Part shown: positions 21,618 to 33,439 of the stretch, in pieces
Layout: each line of letters starts with the position of its first letter
Position numbering within the stretch: the stretch's first letter is position 1
Assembly (NCBI GenBank): GCA_963930775.1
Contig: OZ005689.1
Location: 26,906,058 to 26,970,057, forward strand
From: Cliona cf. orientalis
Lineage: Eukaryota; Porifera; Demospongiae; Clionaida; Clionaidae
Length of the DNA: 64,000 nucleotides
Direction: 5' to 3'
Position numbers and translations under genes: made by a program
The notes under the pieces: generated by a model
The model's input: the letters and a program-made list of their open reading frames with translations, nothing else
The model's database searches: none
What the model was told of the DNA's origin: nothing

Positions 21618-21705
21618 GTCCAGATAGTGCAATGGTTTAAGCTCAGTGTCTGCCAACCAGTGTCAAATGCGTGCACTGGTTCGAATCCCACCTGGGGCCA
21701 ATTTT
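21618..21705 (+). tRNA. tRNA-like sequence (probable SINE head or tRNA pseudogene)
   Basis: TAGTGCAATGG fits the internal A box and GGTTCGAATCC the B box of RNA polymerase III promoters, at tRNA-like spacing. The acceptor arms pair only in part and the T stem is poor, so a functional tRNA is unlikely. A T-rich run (TTTTTTTCC) follows, as a Pol III terminator would. Confidence 0.55.
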
Positions 21706-22806
21706 TTTCCATCTTTTTTTTCACTGCCTGTGATGCTAGGAAGGCAGTCTACATACACCAACAACATTCTATGGGCAATGCTCCTTACGTTGGATCTAGA
21801 CTAGGGGATGATTACGTATACAAGCCCCAAGTCACTCTCAGATGTTACGCATTAGTATTATACTAATCAATGTGTGCAACTTGAGATTTTCTGCCTTACC
21901 ACATACCTGACCTATTGTAGCAGACATGTATGATAGAAAATGGTGACATACCGTTAACTAATTAGGTGTATTATGTGGTTTTCTGGACAATTTTTTTCTG
22001 CTTAGTGTGCACGCTAGCTTGAGAAAAAAAAAAGCTAATTAGGCATGTGGGCGTGTTCCTGGCACTGTGTGGAGTGTGTGCGTGTGCATTAATGCAGGTT
22101 TTATTGCTTCCGATTGGGCGTGGCTTCACGGGCCAGTGCTTGAACATTGGCGCCTGGGACTTGGCCGTGGCGATAGGTGGGCGTGTCCCGAAAGCTGTGG
22201 TGACCTTTCAACCCCGCGAGGAGGCTTTGGGGGCGTGACAGGAGGTCGAAGGTGAGGCCATGTGAGTTAATGAGGCACTGTACGCCAGTGCGATCGAGGG
22301 GGCCGTACGGCTGGACGGAAGCTGACGATGGTTTGAAGCGGATATGGTTGCGATGACGTGTTGTTACCCCGCCCACACAGGAAATGAGGTGAGCTCTTGT
22401 GTGGGCGGTGTAGCAGAACGGCCTTGAAGTGTTTGTGTGTGTTTTGGCCTTGAGGAAGCTGTGTGTTTTAATTGGGATTGATTGTGGGCTTCCGGTAGAC
22501 ATCCGGTGGCAAATCAGCACTTGATTGAGAATGGTGGCCCTCGAGGCACAGGGTGGTGCTGTTTTGGGCGTGGCCTGACCCGTCCCTTCCGGCTCGGCTT
22601 CCGGTCCATTGAGGATATTAAACGAACACTTCCGGCTCTAGCAGCCACACCCCTGAGACTTGGGCAATTAAAAGGGTGTGGTGACACAGCGTGCACCTCA
22701 CTTATGACTTTGATGTGGTTTAGGTGTCATATTCCCCACCTCACGCCCACGCAGCAAAATTTTGTGTAGATTCCTTTATCGATCTATATCAAAAAGTGAA
22801 AACTGA
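21706..22806. other. Non-coding stretch, GC-rich in the second half
   Basis: A solo terminus of the palindromic element (ACAATTTTTTTCTGCTTAGT, 21987-22006) is followed by GC-rich DNA to 22750 with overlapping open frames on both strands (22047-22238, 22101-22520, 22482-22769). None has a domain, and the frames mirror one another, as expected from GC-rich non-coding DNA. Confidence 0.45.
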
Positions 22807-22808
22807 TA

Positions 22809-23265
22809 CCGTATAGCGGGAAACTTTCGTATGGTGCTAATTTTCGTATATTTCATATGCTCCATCCCTTACATGAAAATAAAAAGTGCAAAAATTTGAA
22901 CGTGAAAATTTTTTTCCTTTCGCGTGTGACCTTTGACCTATACACGCCAGACGTGGTCGCTAGCAGTAGATGATAAATGCAAGCCTAGCTTACTGAATGG
23001 TGCCTCTTTATCGGTTAATTGCCATGGCGTCGAAATGGAGTGACCTTTCTGATCCCGGTGGACCACTATCAGCTTCGATTAGCCCCGCTACGATCAAAGA
23101 AGCCAGTGATGCTAGCGTTACCGCATACCGCACATACTACCAGCTGCGCATGCGCGCAATCTCCCGCAGCAAGCATGCGAAATTAAAAAATACAAAAATT
23201 TATTCTAAGGGTGTTTTGGTCAATCATACGAAAATTAGCGCCAACGAAAATTTCCCGCTATACGG
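22809..23265. mobile_element. MITE family E copy 2
   Basis: CCGTATAGCGGGAAACTTTC and GAAAATTTCCCGCTATACGG are flanked by TA (22807-22808 and 23266-23267). It is inverted relative to 18648-19115. The interior has a short frame (MASKWSDLSDPGGPLSASI) that is shifted in the other copy; it may be a fossil of an autonomous relative. Confidence 0.85.
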
Positions 23266-23320
23266 TAGTTATCACCACAGGCGACTATTTCGTAGCTACT
23301 AGAACGCTATACTTACCGAG

Positions 23321-23496
23321 TTATGGCTCGAAGAAGTCGGCCGTGTAGCTAACATTGGCCGTCCATGATACGGAGCCGTTGCCATAGTTGCAGCTAGGCA
23401 AGCACAGCAGCTGCATAGTATAACCTCTCCAGTCACTTCTTTCTTCGAATTTTTGTACCAATGATCTTTAGAAACGCTTGTCTTGTTCTTTTCCAT
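23321..23496 (-). CDS. Possible first exon of an unknown gene
   Basis: An ATG at 23496 opens 58 codons (MEKNKTSVSKDHWYKNSKK at the start, then a Cys-rich LCSCCACL) that end at a strong GTAAGT donor (23320-23315). The 3' neighbour is MITE E copy 2, so the next exon, if any, lies beyond it or was lost. The sequence GGAGCCGTTGCCATAG resembles part of MITE B at 8980, so this could instead be the interior of a MITE A relative. Confidence is low. Confidence 0.3.
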
Positions 23497-23539
23497 TGAA
23501 ACGTTGGCTGCTGCTCTGCGTTTTGGCAGCCAGCTAGTT

Positions 23540-23812
23540 CATTGACTTGGTGGGCGGGGCCACGTATTTACCATAAATGGCGAGTATACGGACTTCCGCG
23601 TTCAATGTATGTTGCAACGTTCATTGCAATTTTTTGCAATACTTTAGTACGGGCGATCCGGGTATATTTTGCTCATATCTCCATGACTACACGGGCTAGA
23701 GACTTCAAATTTGCTGGAGCAACAGTTCAAAGGTTGTAGTTGGTAATGGTGGCCTTAACTCAAAAAATTTTTCGGTGCATTATGCATGGTTTTCTCGTGG
23801 ACGGTCACATAT
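23540..23812 (-). mobile_element. MITE family A, one end (TATGTGACCGTCCACGAGAA)
   Basis: Read on the minus strand, the end at 23812 starts TATGTGACCGTCCACGAGAA and continues through ATTACCAACTACAACC, CCAGCAAATTTGAAGTCTC and GTAGTCATGGAGATA. The same series occurs at 62348-62492. The opposite terminus was not found, so the copy is truncated or diverged. Confidence 0.7.
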
Positions 23813-24792
23813 TATCATTCCTTATATACTAGCATACCACTCTATAACTAAAGATATTACCCTCAATTCCAACCTATATGACATTTAACAATCAGAAACA
23901 TTCATACAGCAATAAGAGGTATACATAATATTATACTAACACTAATAAGACTTGAAGAGCATTCACTCCACGCTGGTTTGTCACTGCCATCTTCTTGGTT
24001 TAGTAACTTACTGCATGTGTTAAAAGCAATTACATTCTACAGTCATAGTATAGCATGACAATGCCAGAATTTAATTGACACCTTAGCTTAGATATGATTG
24101 TGCTTGTCTCTGGATCACCACTTATTGGAGAGAATACAGTTACCTTCATGTCAGACGTATACGCCAACTGTATATATAATATGTATAATATGATTTTACA
24201 TGATAGCTATTATATTATATTATGTTTAGTATCAGCATTAATATAATTATGCTGACCAATAACTGCTATTGTAAAGCAGTTCTAACAGTGAAAGCTATGA
24301 CATCATCTTCTGATGCATTTCTTATCTGAAATAATTATTGTCCATTATTGATATCAACTTTCAATTATAATATAGTATCTACCTCAGCTGCAAAAATGTG
24401 AGAATCTCCACCTGAAGAACCAAAATTAGAGCTTGAGCTCAGTGATTATGTGGAGGTGTCAGACGGGCTACAATTCCTCTCCTATACTTGAGTAACGACA
24501 GATGAAGGAGAAAGCAAAGGGTCTGCATCAATAATTATTATACTAGCATAAAGATAACAATTTCAGAGATGCATATCTATAGACTGTATAGCATGCAGCT
24601 TATAATACTGTTACAGTACCTCGTCCAAATCAGAATAGTTGATAATATCCATTACTCCTTTTCCATACAAATGAATACTGCCGAAACTTAGTATTATTTC
24701 TAAAGATATTATAATGATATTATTATGAAATGATATTAATTTATTAAAGTATACATAAATGAGTGATGATGGTCTTCAATGAATTTAGCTAC
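23813..24792. other. Intergenic, nothing recognised
   Basis: AT-rich with no repeat or coding signal that I can support. It forms the left flank of the MULE insertion. Confidence 0.45.
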
Positions 24793-24800
24793 TAACCATC

Positions 24801-27800
24801 GGGTAACTGGAATTCCCTGAAAGCGGGAGCAGGAGCGTGAACGGGAACGGGAACGGAAACGGAAATGGAAACGGGAAATGGTCGTCATCAAAGCAAGTGA
24901 TAATCAATGCATAAGATACACTAATACGCAAAATTCAATACACACTACATAGCAGTTCAGTCTATGTTAATATTGAATTTTTCAGCCAGGTGCCGAATGT
25001 GCACAGTAGTAAGAGATTCCTTGACCTCTTCAATTCTGATGTGCATGGCAGCATTGAAATGACAAAAATGAGCTGCAACACAAGTTTTCCAAGCATGATA
25101 GTAGACATTGCGTGGTTTGTGAGAAGCTTGAAAAATGCTAGTGTTAGGGTTCTGGAATACAACAGTCTCCCTGTGGCGGAGGACAACATCATCTGGAGGA
25201 GGAAGTGGTTTTTTACCCTGGCGACCAATTTTTCCTTTGCATCCATTACATCTTGAGATGTTTCCTCGAAAAAACAAAGCCAAAGTGGAGAAGAAATTGA
25301 AGGTCATGGTTCTTGCTGTACAAAGGGTGTGGGTGTTTGAATATGGATAGCACTTCTGGGTCTGATAGAAGGTGAAAATATTGAGGTTGATGGAATTAGA
25401 GGAGGAGGAGAACATGGTGGGTAGTAATGCATTGACTGCCCCAGGTTCTGAAAGCCATAGTTGTAGAAAGGTGCTTGCATTGTTGGACTTGATAATGGGA
25501 GGGGTGTGTTGAAGGTGTGTGTCACGATCGTTCCACACTTCCTCCAAACTGTTCAACATAGCATCAAGTTCAGACTCACTTTCAGCATCTACTAGGCCTA
25601 GCTCAAACCGTGATGGATTACCAAAGATGTCTTTTCTGTACTCCTTGATTGTGGAGGTAGAGATGTTAAGCTGTTGGAGCTTACGCTCAATGTTCTCACG
25701 GAAATGGAGAAAACCACGTAAATTAGTAGCTCGAGGAAAGACTGCAGCAAAGGCATTAACCAGGGCAGCTTCACCGTCAGTCCCATAACAGCGGAGATCA
25801 GTGAAGGCAGGTCGTCTGCCAACAAGTGAAGATGCAAAGAAATGATAAGCAGAGAAATCTTTCTTTATGTGCACAAAAAGTGGGCCTATACATACTGGAT
25901 GCTTAATTGTATTTTGTTGAACTGTCAGCAGCAAGTGGTGATAGGTAGTGACAGTAAAATCGAAGGTTCCTAGGTTGAAAGTTGGATCGATGCCCATGAT
26001 GCTGAATTGCGAGACTGGGGTACAAAATCTGACGATATCATCCAGTGTCCAGTCAAATGCAAGCAGCATCATTGGGTAGGGTGCACCTGTTATGATTCTG
26101 ACAAATGCATTGGAAGATTTACCACCCTCTCCTTCCTTGCACATCATCATGAGGGAAAAAGACAGGATCATATGTGGACTTCAGTGATCCCCTACGAATG
26201 TCATTCACCTGTTGTCGACCTCTAGGAAGAGTACCAGCCGATAATGCTTTTGTAATGCCACCACTTTCATTGGATACAAATGTTAATGCACGTTTAGCTG
26301 TGTTGGTTGTCGATGCACCTTTCAGCTTATCCATAACACTTGGCATTGTGCAAACATATTCTTCTGACTTTTTTTGAATTACCATGTGGTGCTACCTTCA
26401 CTGAATGTTCATCGAAGGTAAATACATACTGGAGCAAAGCCAGATTCTGGGTATCACCATGTGAATCTGTATAAAGAAACCACATCATCATAATTGGCTC
26501 GAGCACTTATTATGTAGTGTGCCTTTAGCTAGCTATATAGGACGGCACGTGCAAGTAGGTTCACAGTCAGAGACTGGAGTGAATTTCAGTTCACTTGGAA
26601 CATTCACTTTTGCAGATTGTACTTAATACCACACTCTGCTTTAGTGACTTCTATTGCATACTCATTGTCAATTAGCACAGGGTTGATGTGCTAATATAAA
26701 TACACCAGCACAGGGCTGATGGGCTAATAAATTCATCAGCACACAACTAATAGGCATGGATGCAGGACTGAAACACAGGCCTAGCTGGGGAAATACTAGT
26801 TGAGGTACATAACTTACACTACTGATAACATACCAATGTTAATCAACTACATTGTACACCTCCCACAAGATAATTAGAGTACATTTCTTTCCCTGCTGTG
26901 GTCTGAAAAGGCAGACCACTACCTACCTCACTCAGTTGCTAGGCAATGGCCAACAGTACAGTACTAGTAATTGTTGTGATTTGCAGGTGGGTTAAGCTGA
27001 GTTAAATACATAACTGCCTGCAACCTCAACCTACATGCACTGCAACCTCTATATATTGACAAAAGCATCCTACCTAAACCGTTTCCACAATCCATCCCAT
27101 GGCCAATGACTTTCATCACTACTGTAGCAGTCCCACTACTGAAAACTATGTTTGCTGCAGTATCAGGCTGTGATATTATGAGAACTTGCACATGTAGTCA
27201 AATTGTAAACTGGATTGAGGACTACTGCAGAGCTATCATAATAATAGTGTTTGTATTATAATTCTACCAAGGCCCTACCGCAATGCAATCTCCTAAATGA
27301 TTGTATGCATGCATGTAGGCACAGCACTGGCATGGACCACAATCCTCAGTCACACAGACATTAATTACTATACTCACAATCTAGCTGACTATTGACCTTG
27401 CAGTGGCTAAGGCAGCTATACTGTAACTATAGAACCAGCAGCTGCTAGTTTACATAGTGACAAAGGCAGGTGCCTCCTCTTCACAAGCAGAAGTTAGTAG
27501 ATTGGATGGGGAACTACAGAGTTTGGGTTGGTAACTACACAATTATTATTATACATAATTGAATTTCTAGACTACACATGTGCTGGGGGGGGGGGGGGGG
27601 GTTGCATAGTAACTCTTGCATCCTTAACCTACTGCAAACCTCTGTATATGTATACTCAATTTTACTGTGTGTGCAGGGGTGATGTTGGAGCCATTACCTT
27701 CTAGTGTGACTATCATCTTCTTCAGATCCTGGCTAGACTTATTTTCGTAGTATCGTTTCCATATGTGATAGTGAGGGGTACTGGGGGGTTCTGCAAGTGT

Positions 27801-29193
27801 CTTGCTTAGTACAGTAACAATTCCTTTCTCATCGACAGCCAGCCATCTACGATAACTGCCATTCCACTTCCAAACACCCATGTCATCACAAGAGATATCT
27901 TTAGGATTAGCCAACTTGTTCATATCAACAACAAAGACAGAATTGCAGTCCACATCAAATGGCATACGTGTACACACCAGCTCTGGACACAGTTCTGGGT
28001 CTAGCAGTATGTCCATACACTGTGCAGTGGTGACAAACTTGGAAGAGCAGCTGGAATAGATAGGGAGACTTGGTAAGCCATGAAGATATTGCTGGTCTGC
28101 CTCATCACGAACAGTTGATTGACGTTCTCTAATAATAAAAAAATATTTATTATTCTGGGCACTATTGGTTATTAGTAGTGATATTAGGAACTGCAATTTA
28201 AGAGGCTGTGGAACTGGGCCCACAGTCCATAGTGTATCAGTATCAGCGTGTCATCCTTGATTCAGCTAGAAAGCTCTCAATGTACATTAATTCTTGGCCA
28301 CAAGTCCATGCAACAAACTGCAACATAATTTTCAGCAACATAATTTTCAAACCCAAATTAGGGAATAGATGGTTAGAGGTGATAAAGGATCATTAGTAGC
28401 CTCGTCCCCAGCCTCCCTGATATGCATTGAAAGAGATCGGGGAGGCTGGGGATGAGTCTAGATCATTAGTAGGTTAACGGGGTCAGTAGTGACTGCTGCC
28501 ATCAATCTATTATTATGAAGAATACACTACTGTTTCCAACCTTCTCCACTTTCTTTATCTACGCTGTTTTAATACACTAAGTAGCAACTTACTTCACAGG
28601 TGATTGCAACGTTTTTACTCTGGCTGGATCAAACAGCAACAGCTCAGACTCATCATCACTGTATAAAATTAATAATAGTTAGAAAGTAGCTTTATAAATA
28701 ATAGTGGGGGGTGTCATAAATCAGTAGATGTACCTGCACTGAGAACGGTCACTGCCACGGTCCTCAGAGTTCGAAACCAGAATCACACTATCATCCATCC
28801 GCAAGCCTAAAAAATAGAGTTTTACATGGTATAATTATCCTGTAAATATTCAAGGTTATGTACGTTTGCACGCAGTTCAGATCGGTATTTACCTCGAGCG
28901 CTTGACTGGAAATGACTCGAGATCAACATCTGCGTCACTTGTTGAGCCGTTGCTGCTTTCCGATTCTGAAGAAATAACAATAACGTCGGCCATGGTGCCT
29001 TAAGGTAAATCCCGAATCATTGATAAATTTGTAGACAGCAATCACACTGAACTGTGCGAGTGCGGTGGGCATGGGTAGTTTTATGCACGCGCAGCGGCGC
29101 AGAGGCCGGCCGGAGGGTTCCTCCCAGTTTCCGTTTCCGTTCCCGCTCCCGTTCCCATTCCCGTTCCCGCTTTCAGTGTATTCCAGTTACTCC
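24801..29193 (-). mobile_element. Complete Mutator-like element (MULE family 1)
   Basis: Left end GGGTAACTGGAATTCCCTGA and the reverse complement of the right end GGAGTAACTGGAATACACTG are followed on both sides by GAAAGCGGGA and an array of GGGAAC/GGAAAC hexamers, giving ~70-bp inverted repeats. TAACCATC flanks both sides (24793-24800 and 29194-29201); MULEs typically duplicate 8-11 bp. The 4,393-bp element contains one multi-exon transposase gene. Confidence 0.85.
24957..28993 (-). pseudogene. MULE transposase gene, five exons, two homopolymer frameshifts
   Basis: Exon 1 28993-28893 (MADVIVISSESES, acidic), exon 2 28806-28734, exon 3 28658-28593, exon 4 28128-27698, exon 5 26466-24957. Exons 2-5 join in phase; the exon 1-2 phase is off by one. 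Exon 4 has NPKDISCDDMGVWKWNG, which I recall from the N-terminal part of metazoan MULE proteins. Exon 5 has GIDPTFNLGTFDF (first catalytic Asp), YGTDGEAALVNAF (second Asp), the FLHF helix region and a C-terminal CNGCKGK knuckle followed by LPPPDDVVLRHRE. Two frame breaks in exon 5 both lie in single-base runs (A7 near 26373, T5 near 26158), so the gene may be intact in reality. The protein would cut and insert DNA bearing the hexamer-array termini. Confidence 0.75.
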
Positions 29194-29201
29194 TAACCAT
29201 C

Positions 29202-29465
29202 CCCAATACTTGGTTCGATGCATATATCAAGCTCTTCAGCGATATCAGGCATATAATTTAGCAAGTGCTCCAAGACCTGTTCATATTGATGATATGAAAC
29301 CATTAATTTTTTTACTGATTCAGAAACAGTATTATTAGCTTGATCCAGGGCTGTCACATCATTTGACTGCTGCTGCTCCACTGTTACAGTTACTGTAGTA
29401 GCTGATTCTGAAGTAAGTTTGTTTGCTGGTCTATGATAACAAGTCATAGTCTCTGTCGCTGTATA
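29202..29465 (-). CDS. Possible terminal exon interrupted at its stop by the MULE insertion
   Basis: From about 29447 the minus strand is open for 84 codons (ESVKKLMVSYHQYEQVLEHL, then DIAEELDICIEP) and ends GDG-stop. The stop lies within the target-site duplication and first MULE base. The uninterrupted site inferred from the far side of the MULE also gives a TAG there, so the insertion left the reading frame whole. It lies downstream of the OTU-like exons on the same strand and could be their last exon. The acceptor (TACAG near 29466) is plausible. No domain is recognised. Confidence 0.35.
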
Positions 29466-29539
29466 TAGTCATGATCATGTATATTAAATTAAATCATAAT
29501 ATTATAAACTGAAGCATTTCACCTTCAAGGCTATAATAA

Positions 29540-30100
29540 TGGCTTGATATTATTTAAGAGTAGCCAAGTACTATGATCTCCTCTGTTGTAACGTCATTAG
29601 GGTATATCCACACTTAATACTGCTCTTCATGTACCGAGTCAGTTGTGATGAGGATTGGTTTACCAAGAGCATCTGCCAGAGCAGTCAACTCAACATGGGA
29701 TCCCCACTCCTTGTTCTTGCTCATTCTCTCCAGATACTTCTCCCAGTCTTCTCCAGTGTCCACAAACCCTGAAATATGACACCCTGAGGGTGAGCCATCT
29801 TCCTGTTATATAAATGTATAATTATGGTAGCATGCAGAGTATAATAATATTATAGCTTAATTAATAGACATGTAAACCTACTATGAATGGGTGTGACCTA
29901 AGTTGATTAATTGCCAATTCCCGTAACTGTCTATGCCTATATCATTGAAGTTTCAGCTTCTTCAGCTGATCGCTTACGGCATGGAAAAGGCAATTTCCAT
30001 CTGTGGGAACATTCAGCCTAAGCTTTAGCCCAGCGTTTTCCATATTCTGTTGAAGTTGAGACTTCGGAATAGATTGTGGTTGGCATCGTTTACTATGTAC
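29540..30100 (-). pseudogene. OTU-domain cysteine protease-like fragment
   Basis: The first exon (about 30099-29890) contains VPTDGNCLFHAVSDQLKKL, the catalytic Asp-Gly-Asn-Cys motif of OTU deubiquitinases, followed after one in-frame TGA by RQLRELAINQLRSHPFIV. The second exon (starting after TATATAACAG near 29805) gives EDWEKYLERMSKNKEWGSH and VELTALADALGKPILITTD, the typical OTU middle. The stop after HEEQY and the absence of the C-terminal catalytic His suggest decay or a missing exon. OTU enzymes cleave ubiquitin chains; in metazoan genomes OTU genes also ride in transposons. This one lies just outside the MULE. Confidence 0.65.
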
Positions 30101-31896
30101 TTAAATCGTGTCACTTCTACGGCGAATTGCTCCATACTACATGGGGTGTGTATAATACATGTATCGAGCTGCATAAAATTAATATACTTTAACCTTCGAT
30201 AAATGATGTGCTCGAATGGTGAGAAGATGTTCCGGGTGTTTTACTTCAATAGAGGGTATGGGTATGGAAGTAATGCTGTCTCTAATTAATTTAAAATTTA
30301 TATTAATACCTGTACTTTGTTTTAAATGTAATATATACCGTGACAATAGGAATGATAGCGACCATTGTCGCAGAGCAGTTGGTGATGTCTGTGCGGGTCA
30401 AGGTAAAAATAAATTAGATTAACAAGACGATAATAATATTATCGTCACTCGCGCATCAAAAGACATGTTTTCCACACATCCAATACAAACCTGCTGAGCA
30501 TACTGCAGTGATACAATTAATTATAATAATTACAGAAGGGTATTATACATCTGTCACTATTGTCAATAATTATTCCTTGCAAATCACAACCCCGCTGTCA
30601 GTAGAATATTTTTTGGCGTGGGACCCCCTACATGTAAAATTAATGATAATATTATAGTACTGTAACATTCATTGCATGTTGCATATCATAGTATTAACAA
30701 TCACCTGGATATTAAGGACTGACAAATGATTAATTTGTCCCTCAGACTTAGTACTACCCTGAATAATTGAATCAATGCTCTTTGTCAAAAAATGAAATTG
30801 TAATAATTAAGTTTGAGAGCCTAGCCTCACATTATCATACTTGAGTAGTTTGGATGGACGAGAAAGTGTATTACCACCACAAAGTGGATCAAGAATGAAG
30901 CACTGCATTGTCTTCCAAATAATAATCTTGTATAACAAGTATGTTTGATGTCACAATCATGGGATAATGTGACTGAAGACTACTAACAGCATGCTATAGT
31001 ACAATCGAGTGCCAGTTGATATAGCGCGCATGCGCAGATGAAGACCACACCCCTCACTGGAGGCCAAGAGTAGCTGATCAAACTCACCGTGTAATGGCGA
31101 AGCTCTCACTGCGCTCGAACGTCGAATCTACCACCAGACCATGGCAAAGAGCAGACATCGCCTCTCACTTCGCTCAAGGCTCGGTGGCCTGCCGAGCAGG
31201 CCTGTCGAAACGAGCGGCGCTTGCGCCGCTCGCTCGAGCTAGAGAATGCATCTCTATGGCCCCTAGGCCCTGGCAACCTCGTTTGTGCACACGGCACAAC
31301 AATTCTGACCAATCGTGAGTCTTCCGAACTTGTAGGAGAGCGCATCTTTTATGCCCTCCAGGTTAGGACACGGACTATATAAGAAAATTGTCGCTCTGAA
31401 AAATATTTTTCGTTGTATATAGTGTATTATAGTATAATAATCATTGGCAATAATATAATATGCATAGTATGCATGCATGCAAGTATGAATTTGATTCAAA
31501 TATAAAGCTTATAATTACTCCAAGCTTCCAATGTCCAGGAACATGAACAGGGATGATGTAAACATTTGTGCGTGTTACGGCTTGGCCCTGCATTAACACC
31601 AGATTATTATCAAATAATATTATGCCTTATTATACATACAGTAGATACGAAATACTTTTGCAGTACAGAAGTGTCCCAGTTTGACTTCATGAACTTGGTT
31701 GTAATAAGGTGAGTGATAATGCATACCTTTAGCAATAGTGTATTATTATCTATTCTTATTTTACGTAGTAGATTGGCAAACCTGCATCAGACTGCACACT
31801 TTTCAAGCACATAAGAAAATAATCGATCACCTATAAGAATATAAAGTTCCATGACGTAATATTATTATAATAATATGAGAATGTTAGAATCTGATA
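30101..31896. other. Intergenic, nothing recognised; one strong palindrome
   Basis: No supportable gene. At 31212-31233, CGAGCGGCGC-TT-GCGCCGCTCG forms a perfect 10-bp stem in a short GC-rich island (31080-31290) whose overlapping open frames mirror each other. The rest is AT-rich. Confidence 0.45.
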
Positions 31897-32157
31897 TATG
31901 TGACCCGTTATGAGAAAAGGGACCACTTGGGATATTTTTTTTCATTTTCTAATAATTGCTAAAATGTGTGGAAGATTAATTTTCCGAAAAACGAACATAC
32001 CTACCCGAGTGCATAAAAATGGTCATAACTCGGCTTGTGATCAATATTTTTTCATGAAACTTGCACCATTGGATTCAGCACACATATCAATCCATGCCAA
32101 AAACTCAATTTTTATACAATATCCCGAGTGGTCCCTTTTCTCATAGCAGGTCACATG
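31897..32157. mobile_element. MITE family C (TATGTGACCCGTTATGAGAA ends)
   Basis: TATGTGACCCGTTATGAGAA with GGGACCACTTGGGATAT on the left is answered on the right by ATATCCCGAGTGGTCCC and CATAGCAGGTCACAT. The ~261-bp unit is AT-rich inside and has no transposase frame. It shares the first nine bases with families A and B. Confidence 0.85.
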
Positions 32158-32164
32158 TATATTA

Positions 32165-32580
32165 CCGTATTACCTCTAATTTAACGGACACCAGAAAAAT
32201 AAGTATTTTGGCCAGTGTCCGCTATAATTAGAGCACACGAAAATAGTTGGCGTTCGAAGTATCCGATGAATTAGAATACGCTTTCACGCATGCGCATTCA
32301 GTCAAATGGACGTGCGATCGAGTAGCTGCAGAGATTGAGTAAATGAGACGGTACCTGGAGCTCCCTGTTCATGGTGGGAAAGAGAACAACTTGCCTCCTT
32401 CATACACTGATATGGGTATAGGTAGCGCGCTAGCCGAGCTGTCCGCATTAGAACGATGTCCAGATGATTAGAACAACAAAAATTCAAATTTCATTGACTG
32501 TCCGGTGTAATTAGAAGTAAAAGTAATTCAAAATGGTGTCCGGATAATTAGAGATGTCCATTAAATTAGAGATAATACGG
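32165..32580. mobile_element. MITE family D (CCGTATTACCTCTAATTTAA ends)
   Basis: CCGTATTACCTCTAATTTAA is mirrored by TTAAATTAGAGATAATACGG, with TA at both flanks (32163-32164, 32581-32582). The interior repeats GTGTCCG and ATTAGAG. Length 416 bp. Confidence 0.85.
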
Positions 32581-33439
32581 TATATGATTATATGCAGCAG
32601 ACATGTCATTGACAAACCCTTACCTCATCATTAACACATTTATTTATTATATCTTGAATACTGCTTTCAGTGAGGGGATACATATTTAGTATCACAACTC
32701 AGTCGGCATATAAATCTGCTCCATCAGTGTTATCTATAGTGTCAGAAGATATTAGGTAGAGATAATAATATTATGCTTAATTATAAACCTGAATCATTAA
32801 GTGTAATTGACTTCGAATCACTCATAGCTGATGTAGTTGGTCCATTTCTATCATCAAGTGAGCTTGTATCCCCTACATTTTGTACAAGATTGAGATTTTA
32901 ATCAAACTTAGATCTAAATAAATTATACCCTGTTGATTTTGATGCCTATCTTTCTCATCTTGCATAGACAGTGAAGTTAGGTCAGACACACTGATCTACT
33001 CTTCACACTGTTTTTCATTCAGTAATTTCCACTCTTGTCGCTGAGTTTTACAATTCGTCCAGTCACAATTCGATGTTGTTTATCCTGTGCACTTTTCCTT
33101 TTTGAGCTTGACGAGAATCTTCTGATAATAACATCATCACCACATTTGTACCGTGTAGGAGGATTATCTGATTTCGATTTGTCAATCATTTTCAGGCTGC
33201 TCGCTTTACTTGAAATGGCACTGGCCTTGCTACGAATTGCTTGGATAATTTGAAAATGCCTTGTATTATCATCAGATTCTGTTGTATTCTCCTATAACAA
33301 AATTAATAGTATACTTGTACTTTGATGTGTACAAATCTTGTATACCAATTACAAGTATTACAAGTGAAATAGGCACTTGAGTTTGAAATACCATTCTGAG
33401 TTGAAACACCTATCTGACTTTGTGTATACTATTAGCCTG

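Noticed and set aside
22047..22769. Cluster of overlapping open frames
   Set aside because: Frames occur on both strands over GC-rich DNA, with no domains and no splice signals.
29054..29338. Plus-strand frame rich in Arg/Ser (RSRSRSHSRSR)
   Set aside because: It is the translated hexamer array of the MULE terminal repeat, not an SR protein.
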